Assembly (NCBI RefSeq): GCF_001894825.1
Contig: NZ_BCWY01000045.1
Coordinates: forward strand, 1-64,000
DNA length: 64,000 bases
Source: Rhodococcus jostii NBRC 16295
GTDB taxonomy: Bacteria > Actinomycetota > Actinomycetes > Mycobacteriales > Mycobacteriaceae
Direction of reading: 5' to 3'
Shown piece by piece: positions 17,273 through 25,327 of this stretch. Within the stretch, counting starts at the first letter, position 1. The number at the start of each line of letters is the position of its first letter. A program made the position numbers and the translations under genes. A model generated the notes under the pieces. That model was not told where the DNA came from, ran no database searches, and was given only the letters and a program-made list of their open reading frames with translations.

Positions 17273-18664
17273 ATGACGACACCCCCCGCCATCCCTGCTG
17301 ACTCAGCGACAGCATCCGAAGACGCCGATACGTCTCGCGCACCACGCAGGTGGTGGAAATTCTGGAAGTTGCCGATCGGTGTTCAGTCGCTGATCGCCGT
17401 CGGCGTCGGCGCACTCATCGGCACGTTCGCTCCCGTGGTCGGCGAGCAACTCAAACTGGCCGGCGACGTGTTCCTCAACCTGGTGCAGATGATCGTCGTC
17501 CCATTGGTCTTCCCGCTGATCGTGCTCGGGATCGCACGCATGGATTCGGCGAAGAAGGTCGGACGCATGGCCGCCAAGGCGATCCTGTACTTCGAGATCG
17601 TCACCACGATCATTCTGCTGATGGCCGTCGCGCTGGCGAAGCTGCTCGATATCGGTTCCGGTACCCCCGTTGCCGGCGCCGACGGCGCCTCCGTCGAGAC
17701 CCTCGAGCAGGGCATCGACTTCCACGAACTGCTGCTCCACGCTGTCCCGAAGAACGTCTTCGCCGCCTTCGCGGAGGGGAATCTGCTGGCAGTGATTGTG
17801 TTCGCCGGATTCGTCGGCGTCGCACTCGCCGCGATCGGTGAGCAGGCCAAGCCGATGACGTCCGTGCTCGACTCGCTCGCCAACGCGATGTTCAAGGTGG
17901 TCGGATACGTCATTCGCCTCGCACCGCTGGGGGTTCTGGGCTTCATCAGCTACGACGTCGCGCACTACGGGTTCGGGAACTTGTCGAGCCTGCTCGGCTT
18001 CCTTGCCGTTGTCTATGTCGGTATGGCGATCATCCTCGGCATCATCTTTCCGATCATCGCCGCAATTTTCCGCGTCGAGTACGTCACCATGCTCAAGGCC
18101 ATCGGAAACCTGGTCGGACTGGCCTTCGTCACCCGCAGCTCCGAAGCGGTGCTCGCGCCGCTGCTGCTCAAGCTCGAGGGGCTCGGCGTCAGCCGCTCGA
18201 CGACCTCGTTCGTCGTGCCGCTCGGCTACTCGTTCAACACCGACGGCTCCGTCCTCTACCAGGCAGTCGCCCTGGTCTTCCTCGCCAACGCCTACGGCGT
18301 CGACACCTCGATCCCCACCCTGCTGCTGATGGTCGGTGTGCTTGTCATCCTGTCCAAGGGCATGGCCGGGGTCGCATCCGCCTCGATCGTGGTGCTCATC
18401 GCCGCAGGTAACACCATCGGCCTTCCGGCCGAAGCCGTCGCACTCCTGCTGGGGGTGGACTTCATCGCCGACATGGCCCGCACCGCGGTCAACGTCGTCG
18501 GAAACTCCCTCGCCGCGTCGGTGATCGACAAGTCCGAGGAGAAGGCCGAGGCGAAGGCCGGACGGTCCGCAACACCCCGCTCGGTACCAGCCGCAGCCGG
18601 GAGCGAACCTGGCGATGAACTCGGCGACAAAGTACTCGCCGGGCGACACAGCACGGATGGGTAG
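17273..18664 (+). CDS. Dicarboxylate/amino acid:cation symporter (DctA/GltP family)
   Basis: A 463-residue protein of the DAACS family, with eight helices and two re-entrant loops expected. Visible signatures are the serine-rich RSSEAVLAPLLLKLEGLGVS loop (HP1 region), VVPLGYSFNTDGSVLYQ (TM7 Asn-Thr-Asp motif) and GVASASIVVLIAAG (HP2). It would import C4-dicarboxylates, aspartate or glutamate with protons or sodium. The divergent aspartase makes aspartate a plausible substrate. The GntR gene follows on the same strand after 118 bases. Confidence 0.85.
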   Translation: MTTPPAIPADSATASEDADTSRAPRRWWKFWKLPIGVQSLIAVGVGALIGTFAPVVGEQLKLAGDVFLNLVQMIVVPLVFPLIVLGIARMDSAKKVGRMAAKAILYFEIVTTIILLMAVALAKLLDIGSGTPVAGADGASVETLEQGIDFHELLLHAVPKNVFAAFAEGNLLAVIVFAGFVGVALAAIGEQAKPMTSVLDSLANAMFKVVGYVIRLAPLGVLGFISYDVAHYGFGNLSSLLGFLAVVYVGMAIILGIIFPIIAAIFRVEYVTMLKAIGNLVGLAFVTRSSEAVLAPLLLKLEGLGVSRSTTSFVVPLGYSFNTDGSVLYQAVALVFLANAYGVDTSIPTLLLMVGVLVILSKGMAGVASASIVVLIAAGNTIGLPAEAVALLLGVDFIADMARTAVNVVGNSLAASVIDKSEEKAEAKAGRSATPRSVPAAAGSEPGDELGDKVLAGRHSTDG

Positions 18665-18775
18665 TCGGGGCCCGGACAATGGACAGTCAACGAAAACATT
18701 CTCGGTATCCTCGCGACGAGACACCCGGCAATCCGCCACGCGGACCCCAGGAGCGTGCGGCGTGCAGAGTACAGT

Positions 18776-18788
18776 ATCCAGTATGTTG
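18776..18788. promoter_or_regulatory. Probable GntR autoregulatory site
   Basis: ATCCAGTATGTTG overlaps the GntR start codon (18783) and agrees in 11 of 13 positions with the site before the symporter gene. AGTACA precedes both copies, by four bases there and two here. Confidence 0.5.
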
Positions 18789-19466
18789 CGTGATAATCCG
18801 GTGGAGCGCCCCCGCATGAGCGATGTCGCGTTCGAGCGGATCTGCGACGCGATCGTCACTGGTGAGCTCGCGCCCGGATCCAAGGTCAAGGACAGCGAGC
18901 TGGCCGAGCATCTGGGCCTGAGCCGCACCCCGGTGCGCGAGGCTCTGACCCGGCTGATCGACACCGGACTCGTCGAGGCCAAACCCGCCGCCTTCACCCG
19001 GATCACCCCACTGAATCGGGCCGATGTCGAGGCAACGCTGGCCGTGATGGAGGTCTTGGATCAACTGGCCGTGAAGACGGGGGTGCCCAACCTCACCGAC
19101 GGCATGATCGACGTGATGCGCACCGCCAACGACGACCTCGCGCAGGCGATCAAGACCGACAACATCGGTGCCGCCCTCGCTGCGGACGACACCTTCCACG
19201 GCGTCATCGTCGACGCCGCCGGCAACCCACTGCTCAAGCGGCTCATGCACCAGGTGCACCCGCAGATCCACCGGATCTACTACCGCAAGTTCTCCAGCCT
19301 CCGCGGCTGGCAGGACGCCATCGAACACCACGACAACCTGATCACACTGTGTGCGGCCCGGGACGAAGCAGCGGCCGCCGAAATTTCGTCACAACACCGA
19401 CGTTTCCTCGGCGGCCTGATCGGCGAACTCTTCGACATCGACGAGTCCGCCTCCGCCACCTCGTAA
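18783..19466 (+). CDS. GntR family regulator (FCD/FadR branch)
   Basis: A 227-residue regulator. The N-terminal winged helix shows AICDAIVTGELAPGSKVKDSE-type sequence (ICDAIVTGELAPGSKVKD) and LGLSRTPVREALTRL. The C-terminal FCD helical domain (about 90-215) contains DDTFHGVIVDAAGNPLL and a metal-site histidine in EHHDNLI. FCD regulators bind small carboxylic acids. With the aspartase, symporter and lyase next to it and matching operator copies at both promoters, it is the likely regulator of dicarboxylate/aspartate use. Confidence 0.88.
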   Translation: MLRDNPVERPRMSDVAFERICDAIVTGELAPGSKVKDSELAEHLGLSRTPVREALTRLIDTGLVEAKPAAFTRITPLNRADVEATLAVMEVLDQLAVKTGVPNLTDGMIDVMRTANDDLAQAIKTDNIGAALAADDTFHGVIVDAAGNPLLKRLMHQVHPQIHRIYYRKFSSLRGWQDAIEHHDNLITLCAARDEAAAAEISSQHRRFLGGLIGELFDIDESASATS

Positions 19467-19473
19467 CCGGCTG

Positions 19474-21753
19474 CTACGAACCGCCGCCGCGGGCTTGCTC
19501 GGTGATCACCCGCGGCGGCCGGGCGGCCTGCCGGACGTAACTGTCCAGCTGCTCGGTGCTGATCGGGCTGCCGGGGAACGCGGCGACGCGGTTCAACGGC
19601 ATCGACGCGGCCATGCGGAGCAGCGCCGGGTCGTGCAGCATTCCGGCGCCGGCCGTGCGTGCGAGTGCCGCGCCGAGGATCTCGCCGCCCACCGGGTGCG
19701 CCAGCCATTCCCCGATGGTCGATTCCGCGGTGAGTTCCGGGAGGGGCGCGTCCCCGTCGACCGTCACCACCGCGTCGCCGCGCAGATCCCGCGACGAGGC
19801 ACCGACCCACACCCGGTAGTCGCCGCCCTCGACCACCCACTTCGACAGCACCGCATCGAAATACGCCAGGTCCTCGAACGGGATCGGGATCCGGACGGTC
19901 CGGCTCGCACCGGCCGGGATCTCGACGTTCGCGAAACCCTTCAGCTCGCGAACGGGCCGGACCGCCGCGGAACCGGGGACCCCGACGTACACCTGCACCA
20001 CCTCGCGGCCGTCCCGGTGACCGGTGTTCGCGACGGTCACCTCGACGTCCAGGCCGGCGTCGGTGAGTGTTACCGTCGGCGCCGAGTAGCCGAACGTCGT
20101 GTATGAGAGACCATGCCCGAAAGGGAAACTCACCTCCGTCTCGCGGCGGTCGTAGTAGCGGTAGCCGACGAACAGGCCTTCGCCGTATCGCACGTGGCCG
20201 GCCTCGCCCGGGAAGTCGAGGAACGCGGGGGTGTCCGCCAGCCGGACGGGAATCGTCTCGGCCAGCCGGGCGGACGGGTTGACCGCGCCGAAGAGCACGT
20301 CGGCGACGGCGCCGCCGCCGGCCTGTCCGAGGAGCCAGCCCTCCACGATCGCAGGAGCCCGGTCGGCCCACCCCGACAGCCGAACCACACCGCCGTTGGA
20401 CAGCACGACGACGACCCGGGGGTTGACCGCGAGCACCGCCTCCAGCAACTCGGTGTGCGCCGACGGCAGTTCGAGGTGTTCCCGGTCGAACCCTTCCGAC
20501 TCGTCCTCCGCGGGTAGTCCGGCGAACACGACGGCGACGTCTGCGGAGGCGGCGATCGACACCGCATCGACGATCAGCGGCTCTGCCGCGCTGTCGGATT
20601 CGCCGATCGAGTATCCGGGCGCGAACGTGACCTGGGCGGGGGCGGCGAGCGACCGGATCTCGTCGAGCGCGTTGTCGAGGCGGGTCGGGACGATCTGTGA
20701 GCTGCCCGCTCCCTGGTAGCGCGGCGTTCGGGCGAATTCGCCGATCACGGCGATCGACGCGTTCGCCGCGGGATCGAGGGGAAGCACTCCGTCGTTCTTC
20801 AGCAGCACGATGCTGCGCCCTGCGACCTTGCGTGCGAGTGCGTGGTGGGCGTCGCGGTCGTAGTAGGCCGCAGGGTCCAGGTTCGACCGCACCTTCTCGA
20901 CGAGTGCCAGCACCCGGTCGGCAGCGGTGTCGAGTACGGACTGCTCGAGTTTCCCGGACTCCACCGCCGCCACGATCCGGGCGTCGGTGACCCCGTCGGT
21001 CGACGGCATCTCGAGATCGAGACCGGCCGTGAGCGCGGCGACCCGATTCGACACCGCGCCCCAGTCGGAGACGACGAGCCCGTCGAAGCCCCATTCGCCG
21101 CGGAGGACGTCGGTGAGCAGCCACCGGTTCTCCGACGTGTAGACGCCGTTGATGCGGTTGTAGGAGCACATCACCGTCCACGGGTGCGCGTGCCGCACGA
21201 CGTGCCGGAAGCCGCGCAGATAGATCTCGTGCAGGGGCCGGGCGTCGATGTCGGCGCTGACCCGGAGCCGGTCGGTCTCCTGGTTGTTGGCGGCGAAATG
21301 CTTCAGCGACGCCCCGATCCCCCGCGCCTGCAATCCGGCGACGAGTGCGGCGCCGAGCCGGCCGCTCAGGATCGGGTCTTCGGAGAGGTACTCGAAGTTG
21401 CGGCCGCAGAGCGGCGACCGCTTGATGTTGATACCCGGCCCCAGCAGGACCCCGACGCCCTCGGCCTTGGCTTCGTCGCCGAGGGCTCGGCCGACCGTGT
21501 CGAGCAGGTCCGGGTCCCAGGTGGATCCCAACGCGACCGCCGGCGGGAAGCAGGTGGCGGGCACGCTGTCGCCGATGCCGAGGTGATCACCGCCGTCCCT
21601 CTGCTTCCGCACCCCGTGCGGACCGTCGGTGAGATAGATGGAGGGTACCCCGACCCGATCGAGCGCCTGTGTCTCCCAGAAGTTCTCACCGCTGGTGAGC
21701 GAGGCCTTCTCTTCGGTGGTGAGCGCTGTCGATAGGGGCGAACGGGTGTCCAT
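19474..21753 (-). CDS. Beta-glucosidase, glycoside hydrolase family 3
   Basis: A 759-residue enzyme with the GH3 layout: an N-terminal TIM barrel (about 1-290) with KHFAANNQETDR (151-162) and the nucleophile in GFDGLVVSDW (Asp230), a second alpha/beta domain starting SIVLLKNDGVLPL, then a fibronectin-III-like domain (VTLTDAGLDVEVTVANTG). There is no signal peptide, so it is probably cytoplasmic. It ends 8 bases from the convergent GntR gene. It would cleave beta-glucosides; the exact sugar is open. A perfect palindrome lies in its promoter region. Confidence 0.88.
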   Translation of the reverse strand: MDTRSPLSTALTTEEKASLTSGENFWETQALDRVGVPSIYLTDGPHGVRKQRDGGDHLGIGDSVPATCFPPAVALGSTWDPDLLDTVGRALGDEAKAEGVGVLLGPGINIKRSPLCGRNFEYLSEDPILSGRLGAALVAGLQARGIGASLKHFAANNQETDRLRVSADIDARPLHEIYLRGFRHVVRHAHPWTVMCSYNRINGVYTSENRWLLTDVLRGEWGFDGLVVSDWGAVSNRVAALTAGLDLEMPSTDGVTDARIVAAVESGKLEQSVLDTAADRVLALVEKVRSNLDPAAYYDRDAHHALARKVAGRSIVLLKNDGVLPLDPAANASIAVIGEFARTPRYQGAGSSQIVPTRLDNALDEIRSLAAPAQVTFAPGYSIGESDSAAEPLIVDAVSIAASADVAVVFAGLPAEDESEGFDREHLELPSAHTELLEAVLAVNPRVVVVLSNGGVVRLSGWADRAPAIVEGWLLGQAGGGAVADVLFGAVNPSARLAETIPVRLADTPAFLDFPGEAGHVRYGEGLFVGYRYYDRRETEVSFPFGHGLSYTTFGYSAPTVTLTDAGLDVEVTVANTGHRDGREVVQVYVGVPGSAAVRPVRELKGFANVEIPAGASRTVRIPIPFEDLAYFDAVLSKWVVEGGDYRVWVGASSRDLRGDAVVTVDGDAPLPELTAESTIGEWLAHPVGGEILGAALARTAGAGMLHDPALLRMAASMPLNRVAAFPGSPISTEQLDSYVRQAARPPRVITEQARGGGS

Positions 21754-21835
21754 GGTTCCTCTCTCCGTTGCGGACGGGTCGGGAGGATCGTATCGGTGGG
21801 ACCGTCGAATTCGTGCGATATTCGTCGCGCCAATA

Positions 21836-21849
21836 CATACGTACGTATG
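21836..21849. promoter_or_regulatory. Palindrome upstream of the GH3 gene
   Basis: CATACGTACGTATG is a perfect 14-base palindrome about 82 bases before the GH3 start and just after the P450 stop. It is a good operator candidate. The regulator is not evident, since no sugar-type regulator lies beside it. Confidence 0.45.
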
Positions 21850-21860
21850 GTTTGCTCCGC

Positions 21861-23069
21861 CTACGACAGCCGGACCCGCACCGGCACGGATTCCCACGAT
21901 CGCAGCGTGTTGTTCAGGTGACGGCGCACCGGCCCGGCGATCTCCCACGATTCGATCCTCGACGCCAGCGCCGTCAGCAATGCCTCCGATTCGAGGCGCG
22001 CGACGTGCTGGCCGACACACTGGTGGATACCCATCCCGTACCCCACGTGCCCGGACGGGTTGCGGCCGAGATCGAAGGCGTCCGGGTTCTCCCATCGGCG
22101 GGGGTCCCGGTTCGCGGCGCCGAGGAACATCAGGATCTTCTTGCCGTCCGGGATCACCGTCCCGCCGATCTCGGTGTCTCGCGTCGCGGTGCGGAAGAAC
22201 GTCTGGACCGGCGACTCCCACCGGACCGCCTCGTCGAACGCCGTCCGGGCCAGCGTGCGATTCTCGCGCAGCCGCGCCCACTGTTCGGGGTGCCGTGCGA
22301 ACGCGTAGAGCACGGCCGCGAGCCCATTGACGGTGGTGTCCACACCGGCCGTCAGCAGCGAGCGCACCACCAGCGGGGCCTGCTCGTACGTGATGTCGCC
22401 GCGGTCCGCGGCCGCCCAGATCTGCGCGCCGAAACCGTCACCGGTGAGCACCTCGCGGGCACACTGGTCGTTGACCCAGCCGGACAGCTCCGCCACCCGC
22501 GGCGCCCCCTTCTCCACCAGACTGTTGGCCGGACCGAACGCGTTGAACGCGTGATCGCCGTACGGCAGCAGGTTCTCGCGTCCGGCATCGGGGATGCCGA
22601 CGGCATCGGGAAAGACGCGCAGCGGGAAGGCGGCGGCGAGATCGGTGACCGCGTCGAATTCGGTTGTGTTCGCAAGCAACTGGTCGACGAGAACCTCCGC
22701 GTCCCGCACCCACGACGCTCGGAGTTTCTGCAGGGCGCGCGGGCCCAGAATCTTGCCGAGCACCGCCCGCGGGGCATCGTGGTGCGGCGGGTCCGCCTCG
22801 AGCAGGATGCTCGGCGGACGCCACGGAGTCTCGTACCGGAAGTTGCTCAGACCGACTCCGGCGGCCGATTGGAACGCCTGCCAATCGGTCAGCGCGGTGT
22901 GGACCTGCTCGTAGCGACCCAATGCGAACACGTCGTACCGCTGCAGGTACACGACAGGACCGGCGTCCCGCAGGTCGGCCTGGAACGGCAACGGGTCTTC
23001 GAGGACGTCGAGGGCGAACGGGTCGGCGTCGCTGACGGGCAGGGTGGGGGCGGGGGCGAACATCGTCAC
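21861..23069 (-). CDS. Cytochrome P450, CYP199-like (para-substituted benzoate type)
   Basis: A 402-residue P450. The heme loop is GYGMGIHQCVGQ (Cys351), the I helix AGVDTT (241-246) and the ExxR motif falls in the K-helix region near FDEAVRWESP. Wording throughout is very close to CYP199A enzymes as I remember them: LRDAGPVVYL, PWRPPSILLEADPP, FLGAANRDPRRW, NNTLRSWES. Residues corresponding to the carboxylate-binding Arg and Ser of CYP199A4 are kept (R84-P-P-S87 and R236-S237). It probably oxidises or O-demethylates a 4-substituted benzoate. It starts 24 bases after the reductase gene. Confidence 0.8.
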   Translation of the reverse strand: MTMFAPAPTLPVSDADPFALDVLEDPLPFQADLRDAGPVVYLQRYDVFALGRYEQVHTALTDWQAFQSAAGVGLSNFRYETPWRPPSILLEADPPHHDAPRAVLGKILGPRALQKLRASWVRDAEVLVDQLLANTTEFDAVTDLAAAFPLRVFPDAVGIPDAGRENLLPYGDHAFNAFGPANSLVEKGAPRVAELSGWVNDQCAREVLTGDGFGAQIWAAADRGDITYEQAPLVVRSLLTAGVDTTVNGLAAVLYAFARHPEQWARLRENRTLARTAFDEAVRWESPVQTFFRTATRDTEIGGTVIPDGKKILMFLGAANRDPRRWENPDAFDLGRNPSGHVGYGMGIHQCVGQHVARLESEALLTALASRIESWEIAGPVRRHLNNTLRSWESVPVRVRLS

Positions 23070-23093
23070 GGTGAGTCCCTTCGGGGGTGAGTG

Positions 23094-24068
23094 TCAGAGG
23101 TCGAGCAAGAGACGGTCGGAGCACGACCGCGAGACGCAGATGAGCATGCAGTCGCCGGCGGACCGTTCGTCGTCGTCGAGGACGGAATCGCGGTGGTCGG
23201 GGTCGCCGGCGAGGACGGTGGTCTCGCAGGTCCCGCACGTGCCCTCCCGGCATGAGGACAGGACGTTCACCCCCGCCGCCTGCACTGCATCGAGGACGGT
23301 GGCGCCGGGACGCACGGTCACCGCAAGACCGGAGCGCGCGAGTTCCACCTCGAACGGTTCGTCGCGCAACGGCGCCCCGCGATCCTTCGGCACGAAACGT
23401 TCGGTCCTCAGTGTGCCGACGGGCCAATCCGCGCAATACTTTTCGACTGCGGCAAGCAGCGGGCCAGGACCGCACACGTACACCTTGGTGCCGGTGCCGG
23501 CGGCCGCGCCGAGGTACGCGGGCAGGTCGGGAAGGCCGTGCTCGTCCCGGGGTACGACGACGACGCGGTCGCCGTACGCCGCGAGTTCGTCCCGGAACGC
23601 CATCGACGTGCGGGTGCGGCCGCCGTACAGGAGCTGCCAGTCGGCTCCCGTCAGTTCCGCCTGCCGGATCATCGGCAGCAGCGGCGTGATCCCGATACCA
23701 CCCGCAATGAACAGATACTTCCGCGACGGGACGAGCGGAAAGTTGTTGCGCGGACCGCCGACCCCGACCAGATCACCTTCGGCGAGTTCGCCGTGGACGT
23801 ATGCCGACCCTCCACGGCCGGCGGGTTCGCGCAGCACCCCGACCCGGTAGGTGTGGGCGTCCCACCGGTCACCGCACAGCGAGTACTGGCGCGTCAGCCC
23901 GGTCGGGAGCACCAGGTCGATGTGCGCTCCCGGCGCCCAGTCCGGCAGGCGCCGCCCCGTCGGATGACGCAGCGTCAGCGCGACGACACCGTCCGCGACA
24001 ACGTCTTTGACGACAACCCGCAATGCAGCGTCTGCCGGCGTACCGGAAGAAACCGGGTTCTGTGACAT
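23094..24068 (-). CDS. Phthalate-dioxygenase-type reductase (FMN / NAD / 2Fe-2S)
   Basis: A 324-residue single-chain electron-transfer protein. The order is an FMN domain (RQYSLCG, about 60-66), an NAD domain (FIAGGIGITPLLPM, 120-133) and a C-terminal plant-type [2Fe-2S] ferredoxin domain with Cys273, Cys278, Cys281 and Cys311. The ATG at 24068 follows CGAGGAG; 12 extra codons upstream are not needed. It is the first gene of a two-gene unit with the P450 and is the likely electron donor. This resembles the fused CYP116B arrangement but on separate chains. Confidence 0.85.
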   Translation of the reverse strand: MSQNPVSSGTPADAALRVVVKDVVADGVVALTLRHPTGRRLPDWAPGAHIDLVLPTGLTRQYSLCGDRWDAHTYRVGVLREPAGRGGSAYVHGELAEGDLVGVGGPRNNFPLVPSRKYLFIAGGIGITPLLPMIRQAELTGADWQLLYGGRTRTSMAFRDELAAYGDRVVVVPRDEHGLPDLPAYLGAAAGTGTKVYVCGPGPLLAAVEKYCADWPVGTLRTERFVPKDRGAPLRDEPFEVELARSGLAVTVRPGATVLDAVQAAGVNVLSSCREGTCGTCETTVLAGDPDHRDSVLDDDERSAGDCMLICVSRSCSDRLLLDL

Positions 24069-24132
24069 CTCGACTCCTCGATCTCGCGTTTGTTCGAGGA
24101 TCATCCGAGCGAGGGATACGTCACCAGACTAT

Positions 24133-24147
24133 TTTCAATAGTTGAAA
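24133..24147. promoter_or_regulatory. Probable IclR-type operator
   Basis: TTTCAATAGTTGAAA is a perfect 6-base inverted repeat around TAG, a typical size for IclR-family sites. It lies 65 bases before the reductase start in the AT-rich part of the promoter region. The IclR gene is close by. Confidence 0.45.
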
Positions 24148-24235
24148 GTAAAGATGTAATCGGGGTCACTCACCTGGGCGAACGCCAGCGCCGTCACATC
24201 GGTCATCGACGGACGTACCCGCTGGGCGGCGGAGA

Positions 24236-24391
24236 TTACGGGGTGTGCGCCCGTCGGCTGATGTCCTTGTCGACCGCGGTGGCGAGGTCGTGGACGAGTC
24301 GGGAGTGCCAGTGCTTGTGGGCCTCGAGGTCCGCGGTGAGGGCGTGGCAGTCCGGGCATTCCAGGGGGCTGGGTTGTGAAGTGCTTTCCAT
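24236..24391 (-). CDS. Small zinc-finger-like protein
   Basis: A 51-residue protein with the sequence LECPDCHALTADLEAHKHWH followed by SRLVHDLATAVDKD. Two cysteines and paired histidines have C2H2-finger spacing, and the amphipathic tail resembles many small uncharacterised Rhodococcus proteins. The ATG at 24391 fits the start of the conserved part. It lies between the IclR and reductase genes on the same strand, but a link to the P450 is unproven. Confidence 0.5.
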   Translation of the reverse strand: MESTSQPSPLECPDCHALTADLEAHKHWHSRLVHDLATAVDKDISRRAHTP

Positions 24392-24547
24392 GGCGCTGCG
24401 CTTTCCGGGAGAAGTGGTTCCGATTCCACCGTGGCACGGGCGGGGCGGATAGTCCACCGCCCACACAGCGTCACAGACATTGGTCAGCCGCCCGCGCAAT
24501 TGCGCCGGATTCCGGCAAACCCGTGAGCGTCTGTACCTGGGACTGGC

Positions 24548-25315
24548 TCATTTCGCCGCCGCGGCCATCACCCGGGTGATGCCCTTCGCCGCCGCCTGCA
24601 GCGCGGGGATCTGCGCGTACGCCTTCTCGTCGTTCGGCACGATCACCGACAGCGCGGCGACGACCCGGCCGGTGCCGTCCCGCACCGGAACCGCGACACC
24701 CGTGGTGTCCGCGTACAGGTGGCCCGCGCAGAGGATGTAGCCGTGCCGGCGCACGTCGGCCAGGACCCCTCGCAACTGTCGTGAGGTGCGAATCGTGTTG
24801 TCGGTGTATACCTTCAACGGCTCGTTCAGGATTCGTTCCTGAAGGTCCGGCGAGGCGTGGGCAAGAAGGACCAGTCCGGAGGAAGACACGTGCAGCGGCA
24901 TCCGGCCGGCGATGCGCGTGTAGTTGACCACCGCGCCCGGCGCCGTGAGCCGCTCGACGAACAACACCTCGTCACCCTCGAGCACACCCAGTTGGGTGTG
25001 CTGCCCGACGACGGCGTGGAGGTCTTCCATGAACGGCATCGCCGCTTCCCGGAGTCCGAGGGTCGGGGACGCGCGCGACGCGACCTCCCACAGGCGCACC
25101 CCGATCCGCACCTTCCGGTTCTCCCGCTCGAGCCAGCCGCACCCCACCAGTTCGTCGATCAACCGCGATGTCGTGGAGATGTGGAGACCGGACCGTCGCG
25201 CGATCTCGGACACGGTCAGCAGCGAATCGTCCGAACGGAACGATTCGACGATCCGCACCGTCCGGGCCAGGACGGACTCGCCGGTGTGCACACGCGCCAT
25301 TCCTTCAGTGTGCAC
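24548..25315 (-). CDS. IclR family transcriptional regulator
   Basis: A 255-residue protein. The N-terminal winged helix reads SVLARTVRIVESF and TVSEIARRSGLHISTTSRLIDEL. The C-terminal effector domain contains MPLHVSSSGLVLLAH and the usual YTDNTI-RRHGYILCAG stretch with a small-molecule pocket. The start is the ATG at 25315 or 25300; the second leaves the family's usual short lead. Position and family (relatives PobR and PcaU sense aromatic acids) make it the probable regulator of the reductase-P450 pair. Confidence 0.8.
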   Translation of the reverse strand: MHTEGMARVHTGESVLARTVRIVESFRSDDSLLTVSEIARRSGLHISTTSRLIDELVGCGWLERENRKVRIGVRLWEVASRASPTLGLREAAMPFMEDLHAVVGQHTQLGVLEGDEVLFVERLTAPGAVVNYTRIAGRMPLHVSSSGLVLLAHASPDLQERILNEPLKVYTDNTIRTSRQLRGVLADVRRHGYILCAGHLYADTTGVAVPVRDGTGRVVAALSVIVPNDEKAYAQIPALQAAAKGITRVMAAAAK

Positions 25316-25327
25316 ACCGGCCGACGC

